A stretch of 64,000 nucleotides of DNA from Epilithonimonas hominis (GTDB lineage Bacteria; Bacteroidota; Bacteroidia; Flavobacteriales; Weeksellaceae): positions 1 to 64,000 of the forward strand of contig NZ_RJTU01000034.1 of assembly GCF_003730015.1 (NCBI RefSeq). Reading direction: 5' to 3'. Below are positions 18,060 through 27,200 of this stretch, piece by piece. Position 1 is the stretch's first letter. Every line of letters starts with the position of its first letter. The translations under genes were made by a program, and so were the position numbers. The notes under the pieces were generated by a model. The model saw only the letters and a program-made list of their open reading frames with translations. It did not search any database and was not told the DNA's origin.

Positions 18060-18200
18060 GGGCGTATCCCCTTGGATTGCTCCCAAGACTAAAAAACCTC
18101 ATAGATTCCAGAATCTATGAGGTTTTTTTTAGCGTAGAAACCCAAGCGGGTCGGTCTTCGGCAAGTCGCTCTGTACCTATGGCGCACAGAGGTTCCAACA
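18060..18200. repeat. GC-richer intergenic block, probably an interspersed repeat
   Basis: Between pit and the polyprenyl synthase gene. It starts GGGCGTATCCCCTTGGATTG and continues after the inserted terminator with CAAGCGGGTCGGTCTTCGGC. Its composition differs from the surrounding AT-rich DNA and it resembles GGGCGT...GGGTCGG repeats I know from Flavobacteriia. The rest of the gap to 18355 holds only a promoter box. Confidence 0.4.
18091..18130. terminator. Strong intrinsic terminator
   Basis: Perfect 18-bp stem (18091-18108 with 18111-18128) with a very short loop, A-run on the left and T-run on the right. It ends the DUF47-pit unit. Confidence 0.9.
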
Positions 18201-18329
18201 TTTGCCTTCACCCTTACGCAGCGAGAACGTAATTTTACGGTTTGTCATGGTAGTATTTTTTTAATCATTTTGCTTTGAAATCTTTTCAGATTATTGTCAA
18301 ATCCGGTTTCTGAAAACGCTTAAAAATCG

Positions 18330-18337
18330 TATTTTTG
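18330..18337 (+). promoter_or_regulatory. Promoter -7 box for the polyprenyl synthase gene
   Basis: TATTTTTG matches TAnnTTTG, 18 bp before the start codon; no TTG at 19 bp. Confidence 0.5.
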
Positions 18338-18355
18338 CCTTAAACAAGTTTTCAA

Positions 18356-19327
18356 ATGGAATTTCTAGATCAGTATCAGAAAATTGTAGCAGACGCTATC
18401 GAAAAACATACTTTCACCAACAAGCCGGATGAATTGTATCAACCAATGAACTACATCATTTCTCACGGTGGGAAAAGACTTCGTCCGATAATGTTATTGA
18501 TGGCTTGTGATCTTTTCAAGGGTGATTTGGAAAAAGCTTTAAAACCCTCGTTGGCAATAGAATTCTTCCACAATTTTACTTTGATTCATGATGATATTAT
18601 GGATGAAGCGCCACTAAGAAGAAACAAGCCTACAATTCATACCCTTCACGGGATCAACGTTGGAATTCTTTCTGGTGATGCTTTGTTAATTAAAGCTTAT
18701 CAGTTTTTTGAAGATCTGGAGCCAGAATTATTCAAAAAATGTATCAAAATATTTTCTGAAACAGGAGCTGTTCTTTGTGAAGGTCAACAGTTTGATATCA
18801 ATTTTGAAAACAGGTCGGATGTAAGTTATGAAGATTATATTCAGATGATTACTTTTAAAACAGGTGTTCTAAGCGCATCATCGTTCCAAATCGGAGCTTT
18901 GATTGCTGGTGCGTCAGAAGAAGATGCAGAAGCGATGTATAACTTCGGTAAACATATTGGTATTGCGTTCCAAATTATGGATGATTATTTGGATGTTTTC
19001 GGAAATCAGGAACAGTTTGGGAAAAAACACGCCGGAGATATTTATGAGAATAAAAAAACCATTCTTTATCTGCTGGCTTTACAACACGCCAACGAAGAAG
19101 AATTATCTGAACTGAATTATTGGTATTCTAAAAAAACAGATAATGTTGATAAGGTTTATAGTGTTGAGAAAATCTTCAGAAGAACTAAAGTAGATGACAA
19201 AGTTTTGAGATTAATCCAAAAACATAATGAGATTGGACAATCTTATTTGGATAAAATCAATCTTCCAGACGAGAGTAAATTACCTTTCCGAGAATTAGCA
19301 AATTATCTTTTGAGAAGAGAAAGCTAG
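18356..19327 (+). CDS. Polyprenyl diphosphate synthase
   Basis: A 323-residue trans-isoprenyl diphosphate synthase that lengthens allylic diphosphates with isopentenyl diphosphate in the cytoplasm. The first aspartate-rich motif is LIHDDIMDEAPLRR (about residues 77-90), with HGGKRLRP upstream (about 38-45) and QIMDDYLDVFGN as the second motif (about 205-216). GQQFDINFE is also present. Product length cannot be read reliably; the bulky residues before the first DDxxD suggest a short to medium chain. Likely feeds carotenoid/flexirubin, quinone or undecaprenyl routes. Starts a plus-strand run with GSCFA and TatD genes. Confidence 0.9.
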   Translation: MEFLDQYQKIVADAIEKHTFTNKPDELYQPMNYIISHGGKRLRPIMLLMACDLFKGDLEKALKPSLAIEFFHNFTLIHDDIMDEAPLRRNKPTIHTLHGINVGILSGDALLIKAYQFFEDLEPELFKKCIKIFSETGAVLCEGQQFDINFENRSDVSYEDYIQMITFKTGVLSASSFQIGALIAGASEEDAEAMYNFGKHIGIAFQIMDDYLDVFGNQEQFGKKHAGDIYENKKTILYLLALQHANEEELSELNYWYSKKTDNVDKVYSVEKIFRRTKVDDKVLRLIQKHNEIGQSYLDKINLPDESKLPFRELANYLLRRES

Positions 19328-19415
19328 AAAATTAAAAACTGTAAAATCGTGAAATTGTAGAATCGATTGTTGCATTAAAAGCGGTTTTACCAATCAACAA
19401 TTCAACAAAAACAAA

Positions 19416-20366
19416 ATGAAATTCAGGACAGAAGTAGAGATTAATGAGAGTAGGAAAAAAATAGGTATTGAAGATTGTATATTTTCGATTGGTTCTTGTT
19501 TTGCGACGGAAATGCACGAAAAATTTTCTCAAGGTCAAATTCAATCTCTTAACAATCCTTTCGGGACTATTTTCAATCCGTTTTCCATTTTTCAGGCTAT
19601 TCAGCAGATTTATGATGCGAAAGAATATCAGGAAAAAGATTTGATTTTAGCTAACGAAAATTACATCAGTCTTGATCATCATTCGTCGTTTGACTCCAGA
19701 TATGCACACAAATCTTTGGATAAAATCAATCAAAATATAGAAGAAGCCAATCAGTTTTTGCAAAGCACAAATTTTGTAATTATCACATTTGGAACTTCTT
19801 ATATTTATGAGTTTTTGCCGCAAAACAGATTGGTGGCGAATTGTCATAAGATACCACAAAAGTTTTTTGAAAAACGATTTTTATCACATCATGAACTGAC
19901 GGATTCTATCAATAAAACGATTGAAATTCTGAAAGACATTTGTAAAGATGATGTTCAGATTTTGTTTACGGTTTCGCCGGTTCGTCATACCAAAGACGGC
20001 ATTGTAGAAAATCAATTGAGTAAATCTAAGTTGCTTACAGCAATTCACGAATCTATTTCTGGAAAAGAAAATTGCAGTTATCTACCTGTTTATGAGATTT
20101 TGATGGATGATCTTCGCGATTATCGTTTTTACAAAGATGATTTGATTCACCCTAATTCTCAAGCGGTTCAGTATATTTGGGAGAAATTCGGGAATGCTTA
20201 TTTTTCTGATGAAGCTAAGGTTTTTATCAATGAAAATAATAAAATCTTAACTGCTCTGAATCACAAAACCAACGACGACAAAAATCCAAAATATCAGGAG
20301 TTTTTGGATAAAATCAATCAGAAAAAGATTGAACAACAAAAAAAAGTTAAACATAAAATATTTTAG
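19416..20366 (+). CDS. GSCFA domain protein
   Basis: A 316-residue protein with the family-naming motif near the N-terminus, IFSIGSCFATEM (about residues 23-34), followed by NPFGTIFNPFS. Further family blocks are VIITFGTSYIYE (about 125-136), VSPVRHTKDG (about 190-199) and the conserved DLIHPNSQAVQYIW (about 240-253). The layout is that of SGNH/GDSL-like hydrolases: Gly-Ser at the start and Asp-xx-His late. The family is common in Bacteroidota, without an established substrate. It may be translationally linked to the TatD gene downstream. Confidence 0.9.
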   Translation: MKFRTEVEINESRKKIGIEDCIFSIGSCFATEMHEKFSQGQIQSLNNPFGTIFNPFSIFQAIQQIYDAKEYQEKDLILANENYISLDHHSSFDSRYAHKSLDKINQNIEEANQFLQSTNFVIITFGTSYIYEFLPQNRLVANCHKIPQKFFEKRFLSHHELTDSINKTIEILKDICKDDVQILFTVSPVRHTKDGIVENQLSKSKLLTAIHESISGKENCSYLPVYEILMDDLRDYRFYKDDLIHPNSQAVQYIWEKFGNAYFSDEAKVFINENNKILTALNHKTNDDKNPKYQEFLDKINQKKIEQQKKVKHKIF

Positions 20367-20435
20367 TAATTATTAATTGTCAATGATTAATTGAATTTTG
20401 ATTAATCATTAATAATTAACCATTGATAATTAATT
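20367..20435. repeat. AT-rich heptamer-phased repeat
   Basis: The whole GSCFA-tatD gap. ATT recurs every 7 bp over at least five units (for example aatcATT, aataATT, aaccATT, gataATT) and runs up to the tatD start codon. The same architecture fills other gaps in this window. Confidence 0.6.
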
Positions 20436-21200
20436 ATGATAGACACTCACACCCATTTATATTCCGACCAATTTGATGATGACCGTTCTGAGATGATTCA
20501 ACGGGCTTTAGATCAAGGCGTGGAAAAATTTTTTCTTCCCGCAATCGATTCGGAAACTCATCAGAAAATGTTGCTTTTGGAAACCGAATATCCCGGAAAA
20601 ATTTTCTCGATGATGGGATTGCATCCTTGTTCAGTACAGCCAGAATCTTGGGAAAATGAATTACAATTAGTTAAAAATTATTTGGATCAAAGAGATTTTG
20701 TAGCGATCGGAGAAATTGGGATTGATTTATATTGGGACAAATCAACTTTGGATATTCAGGTAAAAGCTTTTGAACAACAGATTGATTGGGCGATAGAAAG
20801 AGATTTACCAATTGTCATCCATACAAGAGAAAGCTTCGAAGAAACTTTTGAAGTTCTGGAAAGAAAAAAACACCCGAAACTCCGTGGGATTTTTCATTGT
20901 TTTTCTGGAAATTTGGAACAAGCACAGCATGCTATCGACCTTCAATTTATTTTAGGAATCGGTGGAGTAGTGACCTTTAAAAACGGAAAAATAGACCAAT
21001 TTCTGAATGAAATTCCGTTAGATAAAATCGTTTTGGAAACAGACTCACCTTATCTGGCTCCCGTTCCTTTCCGAGGAAAACGAAATGAAAGTGCTTATGT
21101 CAAATTGGTTGCCGGAAAATTGGTAGATATTTACAAAACTGATTTCGCAGAGATTGATAGAATCACTACAGAGAATGCTTTGAAGCTATTTGAAATATAA
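20436..21200 (+). CDS. TatD family metal-dependent hydrolase
   Basis: A 254-residue TIM-barrel metallohydrolase with DNase activity in characterised members. Metal ligands are visible: MIDTHTHLYSDQFDDDR (the HxH pair, residues 4 and 6), VAIGEIGIDLYW (Glu, about 92), PIVIHTRES (His), GIFHCFSG (His) and ETDSPYLAP (Asp). The length is normal. The cytoplasmic enzyme is proposed to act in DNA repair or tRNA/protein quality control; the precise role in this organism is not clear. A bidirectional terminator follows. Confidence 0.93.
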   Translation: MIDTHTHLYSDQFDDDRSEMIQRALDQGVEKFFLPAIDSETHQKMLLLETEYPGKIFSMMGLHPCSVQPESWENELQLVKNYLDQRDFVAIGEIGIDLYWDKSTLDIQVKAFEQQIDWAIERDLPIVIHTRESFEETFEVLERKKHPKLRGIFHCFSGNLEQAQHAIDLQFILGIGGVVTFKNGKIDQFLNEIPLDKIVLETDSPYLAPVPFRGKRNESAYVKLVAGKLVDIYKTDFAEIDRITTENALKLFEI

Positions 21201-21230
21201 AAACCGGAAATTACTTCCGGTTTTCTTTTT
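21199..21230. terminator. Bidirectional terminator between tatD and a convergent helicase gene
   Basis: Stem AAAACCGGAA / TTCCGGTTTT with loop ATTAC and T/A runs on both sides. Confidence 0.85.
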
Positions 21231-22480
21231 TATTTCTTTCTAAAAAATCCTTTGTTTTTAGGTTTCTTGAAACCTATTTCGGTCTTTGCCTGAGGTTTTT
21301 GCCTAGGTGTAAAAGGCTTGTTATTACTGTCTCTTTTCTGTTCAACCAAATTATCAGTATGATAAGGGTGATCTTTTACGACAGGAATCTTTTTCCCAAT
21401 CAATTTTTCTGTGCTTCTAAGATTTGCCAAATCCAATCCATCAACAAACGAAAAAGAAGTTCCTTCTGAACCGGCTCTACCAGTTCTTCCGATTCTGTGA
21501 ACATAAGTTTCTGAAACATCGGAAAGTTCGTAATTCACTACATATTTCAGCTCGTCAATATCAATTCCTCTTGCAGCAATATCTGTAGCCACCAAAACTC
21601 TTGTTTTCTTCGTTTTGAAATTGTTAAGTGCATTTTGTCTTGCGTTTTGAGACTTATTTCCGTGTATTGCTTCTGCCGAAATTTTGGACTGATGCAATTT
21701 TCTCGCGATTTTATCTGCACCGTGTTTGGTTCTAGAAAATACCAAAACTTGATCCAGCTTCGGGTCTTGCAACAGATGGACTAAAAGATCGGTTTTATCA
21801 TCTTTGTCCACAAAATAAATACTTTGCTGGATTGTGTCTGCGGTAGAAGAAACCGGAGCAACTTCTACTTTTACTGGATTCACCAGAATATCTGACGCCA
21901 AATTAGCAATCTCTTTCGGCATCGTTGCAGAGAAGAAAAGGTTTTGTCTTTTCGGTGGAAGTAATTTCAGAATTCTTTTTACATCGTGAACAAATCCCAT
22001 ATCGAGCATTCGGTCTGCTTCATCTAAAACAAATATTTCCAGTTGGTTTAATTTAATAATTCCTTGGGAAATAAAATCTAGCAATCTGCCGGGCGTAGCT
22101 ACCAAGATATCAACACCGTTTCTAAGGTCATTTTCCTGGTGATGTTGTTTCACACCCCCAAAAATAACAAGTGATTTCAGCTTAAGATGTTTTCCATAGG
22201 CTTGGAAATTTTCCTGAATCTGAATCGCCAATTCTCTTGTCGGTGTAAGAATCAATGCTTTTATATGATTTTTTGGCTGGTTTTTGTCAGATAAATTCTG
22301 TAATATGGGGATTGCAAATGCTGCAGTTTTTCCTGTTCCTGTCTGTGCGCTTCCTAATAAATCTTTTCCCTGTAAAATGGAGGGAATTGCTTTTTCCTGA
22401 ATGGGTGTAGGTTGTTCGTAACCTTGAGAACTCAGTGCGTCTAATATTGGCTTGATCAAGCCTAATTGTTCAAATTTCAA
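21230..22480 (-). CDS. DEAD-box RNA helicase, RhlE-like
   Basis: A 416-residue ATP-dependent RNA helicase. Motifs: GYEQPTPIQEKAIP (Q motif), SAQTGTGKTAAF (I), PTRELA (Ia), VLDEADRMLDMGF (II), SATMP (III) and HRIGRTGRAGSEG (VI). The C-terminal tail after residue 370 is short, basic and low-complexity (KPQAKTEIGFKKPKNKGFFRKK), as in RhlE proteins, and there is no RRM-like domain, unlike the helicase at 14399. It probably acts on rRNA or mRNA structure. Confidence 0.9.
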   Translation of the reverse strand: MKFEQLGLIKPILDALSSQGYEQPTPIQEKAIPSILQGKDLLGSAQTGTGKTAAFAIPILQNLSDKNQPKNHIKALILTPTRELAIQIQENFQAYGKHLKLKSLVIFGGVKQHHQENDLRNGVDILVATPGRLLDFISQGIIKLNQLEIFVLDEADRMLDMGFVHDVKRILKLLPPKRQNLFFSATMPKEIANLASDILVNPVKVEVAPVSSTADTIQQSIYFVDKDDKTDLLVHLLQDPKLDQVLVFSRTKHGADKIARKLHQSKISAEAIHGNKSQNARQNALNNFKTKKTRVLVATDIAARGIDIDELKYVVNYELSDVSETYVHRIGRTGRAGSEGTSFSFVDGLDLANLRSTEKLIGKKIPVVKDHPYHTDNLVEQKRDSNNKPFTPRQKPQAKTEIGFKKPKNKGFFRKK

Positions 22481-22661
22481 TTATAATATTTTAAATTAAA
22501 GAAAAATTCCTTCTAATGGAAGGAATTGATAATATTTTGCAAAGGTAGCTTATTTAAAATAAAGTCCGTCTGAGAAAATAATTTTGAGCTCGGACCTTAC
22601 AGCATCCGTTATTCTGATGACATTTTTTTTTCGGAATCTCTCACAATAATTATTCAGAAAA

Positions 22662-23645
22662 CTATCCGTGAAGTTTCTTCCAGATTGCATCTTTTAGTTC
22701 CTGTAGACCTTCACCTGTAACGCCGGAGAAAAATAATGGCTGTCTATTTTCTGGGAATTCTGCAGAGATTTCTCGTTTTAATTCATCATCCAAAAGATCA
22801 GATTTTGAAACAGATAAGATAAAATCTTTATCCACCAGTTCAGGATTGTATTCTTTTAGTTCGTTTTCAAGGATTTTAAACTCCTGAAAATGATCTTCAG
22901 AATCTGCAGGAATTAAAAATAATAAAATAGAATTACGCTCGATATGTCTTAAAAATCGGTGTCCGAGTCCTTTTCCTTCTGCTGCCCCTTCAATAATTCC
23001 AGGAATATCAGCCATTACGAAGGATTTGTAATTTCGCCATTCCACGATTCCCAGATTGGGTGTAAGCGTTGTAAAAGCGTAATCTGCAATTTTTGGTTTG
23101 GCTGCGGAGACGGATGATAATAAGGTTGATTTCCCTGCGTTTGGAAATCCTACCAGACCAACATCTGCTAAGATCTTCAACTCGAAAATCACATAACCTT
23201 CCTGACCTTCCATTCCGGGTTGTGCATATCTCGGTGTTTGGTTGGTGGATGATTTGAAGTTTTCGTTTCCAAGACCGCCTTTTCCACCTTCCATTAGAAT
23301 AATCTCCTGACCGTCTTCCATTATTTCACCGATGATTTCTCCGTCTTCATTTTTAGCAATCGTACCTAGAGGAACATTGATATAAACATCGGCTCCATAA
23401 GCTCCGGTTAATTGATTTTTACCTCCATTCTGACCGCGTTCCGCTTTCACGTGTCGTGTGTACCGCAGTGGGAGTAGTGTCCATTCATTAGCATTACCTT
23501 TCATAATTACGTGACCGCCACGCCCGCCGTCTCCTCCGTCCGGACCACCTTTTGGTATATATTTTTCTCTTCGCAGGTGTGCGGATCCGGCTCCGCCATG
23601 GCCACTTTTACAATGAATTTTTACGTAATCTACAAAATTGGACAT
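22662..23645 (-). CDS. obgE: GTPase Obg/CgtA
   Basis: An essential ribosome-assembly and stress-linked GTPase. The glycine-rich Obg fold fills the N-terminus ([20 protein letters not shown] and [11 protein letters not shown], about residues 14-45). The G domain starts near 158 with [11 protein letters not shown] (G1), [12 protein letters not shown] (switch I), [20 protein letters not shown] (G3) and SKSDLLDD (G4). The length of 327 means the extra C-terminal OCT domain of some homologues is missing, the common state in Bacteroidota. It is followed on the opposite side by adk, 73 bp upstream, as often seen in this group. Confidence 0.96.
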   Translation of the reverse strand: MSNFVDYVKIHCKSGHGGAGSAHLRREKYIPKGGPDGGDGGRGGHVIMKGNANEWTLLPLRYTRHVKAERGQNGGKNQLTGAYGADVYINVPLGTIAKNEDGEIIGEIMEDGQEIILMEGGKGGLGNENFKSSTNQTPRYAQPGMEGQEGYVIFELKILADVGLVGFPNAGKSTLLSSVSAAKPKIADYAFTTLTPNLGIVEWRNYKSFVMADIPGIIEGAAEGKGLGHRFLRHIERNSILLFLIPADSEDHFQEFKILENELKEYNPELVDKDFILSVSKSDLLDDELKREISAEFPENRQPLFFSGVTGEGLQELKDAIWKKLHG

Positions 23646-23718
23646 AATGTTTTTATTGATGGAAGATGGAAGTCCGAAGATGGAAAAATTCCCGCTTCAC
23701 ACTTCCATCTTCCTGCTT
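23646..23718. repeat. Heptamer-phased repeat between obgE and adk
   Basis: Contains GATGGAA twice in tandem, a third GATGGAA 14 bp later, then complementary CTTCCAT/CTTCCTG units in the second half. This gives a 7-bp period with an overall inverted character. Confidence 0.5.
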
Positions 23719-24297
23719 TTATTTAATTTTTTCTACTTCAGCAAATAATTTTTCTGATATTTCGGAAATGTCTCCAATCCCGTTTACCTCTACATATTTG
23801 CCTTGTTTTTTATAAAGTTCAGCAACTTCTGCTGTCTTTGCATAGTATTCCTTGATTCTATTTCGGATAATATCTTCATTAGAATCATCTGTTCTTCCAC
23901 TTGTCTCGCCACGTTTCAAAAGCCTTTGTACCAAAGCTTCATCATCCACTACCAATGAAAGGCAAACACTGATTTCTGTTCCTAGCTCATCTTTCACAAT
24001 GTTTTCCAAAGCATCGGTCTGGTGTGCTGTTCTTGGAAATCCGTCGAAAATGAATCCGTTGGTATTTGTAGGTTTTCTAAGCTCATCAACAAGCATATCA
24101 ATAGTCACTTGGTCCGGAACCAACTCTCCTTTATCAATGTATGATTTTGCAAGTTTACCAAGGTTTGTATCATTTTTCATATTGTATCTGAAAAGATCTC
24201 CAGTTGAAATCTGCTTCAGATTGAATTTGTCAATAAGTAGTTGAGCTTGAGTTCCTTTTCCACTTCCCGGTGGACCAAAGAGAACGATATTGATCAT
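23719..24297 (-). CDS. adk: Adenylate kinase
   Basis: Balances AMP, ADP and ATP in the cytoplasm. The 192-residue protein begins MINIVLFGPPGSGKGTQAQL (P-loop). ISTGDLFR is the AMP site, FDGFPRTAHQTDAL the conserved FDGFPR core, and KRGETSGRTDD the short LID without zinc cysteines. The frame is open 62 codons further upstream, running into hpt, but the P-loop must lie at the N-terminus, so the Met at 24297 is used. hpt lies just upstream on the same strand, making a purine-salvage unit. Confidence 0.96.
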   Translation of the reverse strand: MINIVLFGPPGSGKGTQAQLLIDKFNLKQISTGDLFRYNMKNDTNLGKLAKSYIDKGELVPDQVTIDMLVDELRKPTNTNGFIFDGFPRTAHQTDALENIVKDELGTEISVCLSLVVDDEALVQRLLKRGETSGRTDDSNEDIIRNRIKEYYAKTAEVAELYKKQGKYVEVNGIGDISEISEKLFAEVEKIK

Positions 24298-24337
24298 AAT
24301 GGTTTTTTTATTTATTAGATAATTATTTCTTATTCGG

Positions 24338-24892
24338 TTAGTGGTTGATTCTGCCTTCTTCCAATTGATAAAGATCCGGCAGATTTCTCCCAAGTTCATC
24401 ATAATCCAAACCATATCCCAAAACGAATTTATTAGGGATCTCTTTTGCCACATAATCAATCGTGAAGTCTTTTTGGAAAACATCAGGTTTTAGCAGCAGA
24501 GAAGCCACTTTCAGAGACTTTGGACGCTGTGTGTTTTTAAAATATTCAAAAAGATTTTCCAGTGTATTACCTGTATCTACGATGTCTTCCATCAATATAA
24601 TATGCCTATCTACCACATCTTTTGTGAGATCCATTTTTTTATACACTATTCCTGTAGATTGGGTTCCGGAATAAGAACTAACTTGCAGAAAAGCAATTTC
24701 ACATTTTCCGGGATAGTATTTTAGAAAATCGGAAAAAAACATGATAACACCATTCAAAACACCCACAAAAATTGGGGTTTCGTCTTTGTAATCTTCGTAA
24801 ACTTTAAGCGCTAATTTTTTTATAATTTCCTGAATTTCATCGTGTTTCAGGTAGGGTACGAAATTTTTGTCGTGAATTGTAATTGACTCCAT
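24338..24892 (-). CDS. hpt: Hypoxanthine phosphoribosyltransferase
   Basis: Salvages hypoxanthine (and guanine) with PRPP. The 184-residue protein has the PRPP-binding motif IILMEDIVDTGNTL (about residues 98-111), the PPi-loop region VGVLNGVIMFFSDFL (about 45-59) and VLGYGLDYDE at the purine site. The frame is open 28 codons upstream, through the promoter region; MESITIHDK at 24892 is chosen because a -7 box lies 16-23 bp before it. adk is 40 bp downstream. Confidence 0.92.
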   Translation of the reverse strand: MESITIHDKNFVPYLKHDEIQEIIKKLALKVYEDYKDETPIFVGVLNGVIMFFSDFLKYYPGKCEIAFLQVSSYSGTQSTGIVYKKMDLTKDVVDRHIILMEDIVDTGNTLENLFEYFKNTQRPKSLKVASLLLKPDVFQKDFTIDYVAKEIPNKFVLGYGLDYDELGRNLPDLYQLEEGRINH

Positions 24893-24907
24893 AAGTATTT
24901 CAAAGTA

Positions 24908-24915
24908 CAAAAATA
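24908..24915 (-). promoter_or_regulatory. Promoter -7 box for hpt-adk
   Basis: Minus-strand TATTTTTG, exact TAnnTTTG match, about 16 bp before the hpt start; diverges from the PASTA gene promoter. Confidence 0.5.
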
Positions 24916-24986
24916 AGGTTTTTATAGCAATTGACCGATTTTCTTTTTGTAACAGTTCTATGAAAGAATAATACAATTTAATTATC

Positions 24987-24994
24987 TATCTTTG
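24987..24994 (+). promoter_or_regulatory. Promoter -7 box for the PASTA protein gene
   Basis: TATCTTTG, exact consensus match, 27 bp before the start at 25022. Confidence 0.6.
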
Positions 24995-25021
24995 CGTTAC
25001 TATTTCTGAAAAAGAATAATT

Positions 25022-26068
25022 ATGTTCAAGTCACTTTTCCACTGGAAAGTATTAGTTAATATAGTTTTGGCAATGGCTCTTTTTGCCGGTTTGGTATGGC
25101 TCACATTCCGATGGCTGGAGTTTCATACGAATCACGGAGAAGAAGTTCCTGTACCTAATGTTATGAATATGACTGTACACGACGCTATTAAAATACTGGA
25201 CGATTCCGGTCTGGAATATGAAGTAGATAGCTTTAAGTACGATCCGAAATTCCGTCCTTTTCAGGTTTTGGCCGTTAACCCGAATCCTGGTTCTAATGTG
25301 AAAAATGGAAGAATTATCACATTGAAAGTTAATCCAAGAACTTGGGCAAAGGTGGCTATTCCAGATATTATAGACAGATATAAAGGTTTAGCGTTTAACC
25401 AGCTGAATCTCGTAGGACTGAAGGTGGGGGACACGCTTTATGAACCGAGTATTCAAAGAGATGCCGTACTCAGGATTCTTTATAATGGAACCAGCGTGAA
25501 GCCTGGAACGCAGATTCCGCGATTTTCTGCCGTGGACCTGGTTATAGGTTCTGGTCCGCTTAGAAATGTATCCATCCCGAACGTTGTCGGTAGAACAGTT
25601 CAGGAAGCTAAAAAAATTATTGCTCAGGCGTTATTTGAAGTTGGTATTGTGGAACACGAAGATGGCGGAAAGGATGATTCAGATATTGTATATTATCAGG
25701 ATCCGGAGTTTGGTGCCTTGCGGGATCAGGGAATGCAGATTGACCTCTGGGCCAGTAAAAAAACACCTGCCGAACTCCAGAACAAGATTAAGCAGCTGGA
25801 TGAGATGTATCGTCCTAAGATAGATACAGCATTAGCTCCTATTGAATACCGAGAAATACCTACAGCAGAAGAGAGGCCTGCACCGGTAACCAAAAATCCA
25901 CCTGCAGCCACTACTGCTACAGCAGTACCGAAACCAAAACCTGCGAATACGAATTCCAGTCCTTCAGTCGGTTCTCCACAAGCTACTGTAAAAACTAATA
26001 ATTCTGCAACACCGCAAAATTCTAAACCTGCGGAAAAGCCTAAACCCAAAAAAGTTGTAATAGAATAA
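25022..26068 (+). CDS. PASTA domain protein, membrane-anchored
   Basis: A 348-residue envelope protein. One N-terminal transmembrane helix (about residues 10-30) is followed by three PASTA repeats, at about 40-105 (VPVPNVMNMTVHDAIKILDDSG), 110-178 (VAIPDIIDRYKGLAFNQL) and 182-250 (VSIPNVVGRTVQEAKKII). The end is a Pro/Ala/Lys/Thr-rich tail (about 285-348), probably unstructured. PASTA domains bind peptidoglycan fragments in kinases and penicillin-binding proteins; here no kinase or transpeptidase domain is attached. It sits 48 bp before an RluD-like gene, a pairing I know from Bacteroidota. Confidence 0.88.
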   Translation: MFKSLFHWKVLVNIVLAMALFAGLVWLTFRWLEFHTNHGEEVPVPNVMNMTVHDAIKILDDSGLEYEVDSFKYDPKFRPFQVLAVNPNPGSNVKNGRIITLKVNPRTWAKVAIPDIIDRYKGLAFNQLNLVGLKVGDTLYEPSIQRDAVLRILYNGTSVKPGTQIPRFSAVDLVIGSGPLRNVSIPNVVGRTVQEAKKIIAQALFEVGIVEHEDGGKDDSDIVYYQDPEFGALRDQGMQIDLWASKKTPAELQNKIKQLDEMYRPKIDTALAPIEYREIPTAEERPAPVTKNPPAATTATAVPKPKPANTNSSPSVGSPQATVKTNNSATPQNSKPAEKPKPKKVVIE

Positions 26069-26116
26069 AAATTATAAAGGCTTCAGCGATTAGTTGGAGC
26101 CTTTTAAAATTAAAAT

Positions 26117-27181
26117 ATGCTGGACGAAAACGAAGATTTTCTGGAAAACGAATTCACTGAGGATGACAGTTCTGCTGATGAAAACAGTGGACTTTTTGAG
26201 CATCTTAATATTAAGGTGGATAAAAATCAGGAACCCCTTAGGATTGATAAATTTTTGCTGATACACCGTCAGAACTCTTCCCGAAATAAAATTTCTCAGA
26301 CTTGCAGAGCGGGTAATGTCGTGGTGAATGGAAATCCCGTAAAGCAAAACTACAGAGTAAAACCAGGCGATGAAATCAGTGTGCTCCTTGCTCACCCGCC
26401 AAGAGAAAATGTGATCATCCCACAAGATATTCCTATTAATATCGTATATGAAGATGATGATCTGGTTGTAGTGGATAAAGATCCCGGAATGGTGGTTCAC
26501 CCTGGATTTGGGAATTGGGACGGAACACTGGTGAATGCTTTGGCTTTTCATTTTTCAAAAGATCCGAATTATAATTCCGATCTGGACAGAGTCGGTCTGG
26601 TTCACAGGATTGATAAAGATACATCAGGATTACTGGTAATTGCTAAAAACGAATACGCACTCAGTCACCTGGCAAAACAGTTTTTTGATAGGAAAACGAA
26701 AAGGCTTTATTGGGCTTTTGTTTGGGGCAATGTTCAGCATGATGTAGGTACGGTTACTGGTCACATCGGGAGACACCCAAAAAACAGGATGCAAATGTAC
26801 ACTTATGTGGACGGAAGCCATGGAAAACACGCAGTGACTCATTATAAGGTTTTGGAAAGATTCCGTTATATGACTTGGGTAGAGTGTAAACTGGAAACAG
26901 GAAGGACGCATCAGATCCGTGCGCATATGAAACATATCGGACACACTTTGTTTAATGATGAGCGGTATGAAGGCAATATAATAATGCGTGGCGTTAACCT
27001 TCCGAAATATAAACAATTCGTTCAAAATGTTTTCGAAGTATTGCCAAGACACGCCTTGCATGCACATACTCTTGGCTTCATACATCCTGTCACCAAAAAA
27101 GAATTGTATTTTGAAAGTCCGATGCCAAAAGATATGCAGGAAGCTTCAGAACGTTGGAGGAAATATCTGGGAAATAACTAG
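26117..27181 (+). CDS. rluD: RluA/RluD-family 23S rRNA pseudouridine synthase
   Basis: A 354-residue enzyme that turns uridines in large-subunit rRNA into pseudouridine. There is an acidic N-terminal tail (about residues 1-25), an S4 RNA-binding domain (LRIDKFLLIHRQNSSRNKI, about 41-59), and the catalytic domain with the hallmark HRIDKDTSGLLVIAK (about 164-178; the Asp is catalytic), then GRTHQIRAHM (about 261-270). The target site on rRNA is inferred from family only. It overlaps the previous unit's direction and is followed by the PorP/SprF gene after 19 bp. Confidence 0.9.
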   Translation: MLDENEDFLENEFTEDDSSADENSGLFEHLNIKVDKNQEPLRIDKFLLIHRQNSSRNKISQTCRAGNVVVNGNPVKQNYRVKPGDEISVLLAHPPRENVIIPQDIPINIVYEDDDLVVVDKDPGMVVHPGFGNWDGTLVNALAFHFSKDPNYNSDLDRVGLVHRIDKDTSGLLVIAKNEYALSHLAKQFFDRKTKRLYWAFVWGNVQHDVGTVTGHIGRHPKNRMQMYTYVDGSHGKHAVTHYKVLERFRYMTWVECKLETGRTHQIRAHMKHIGHTLFNDERYEGNIIMRGVNLPKYKQFVQNVFEVLPRHALHAHTLGFIHPVTKKELYFESPMPKDMQEASERWRKYLGNN

Positions 27182-27200
27182 AGTTTTATATATTTGTGTC

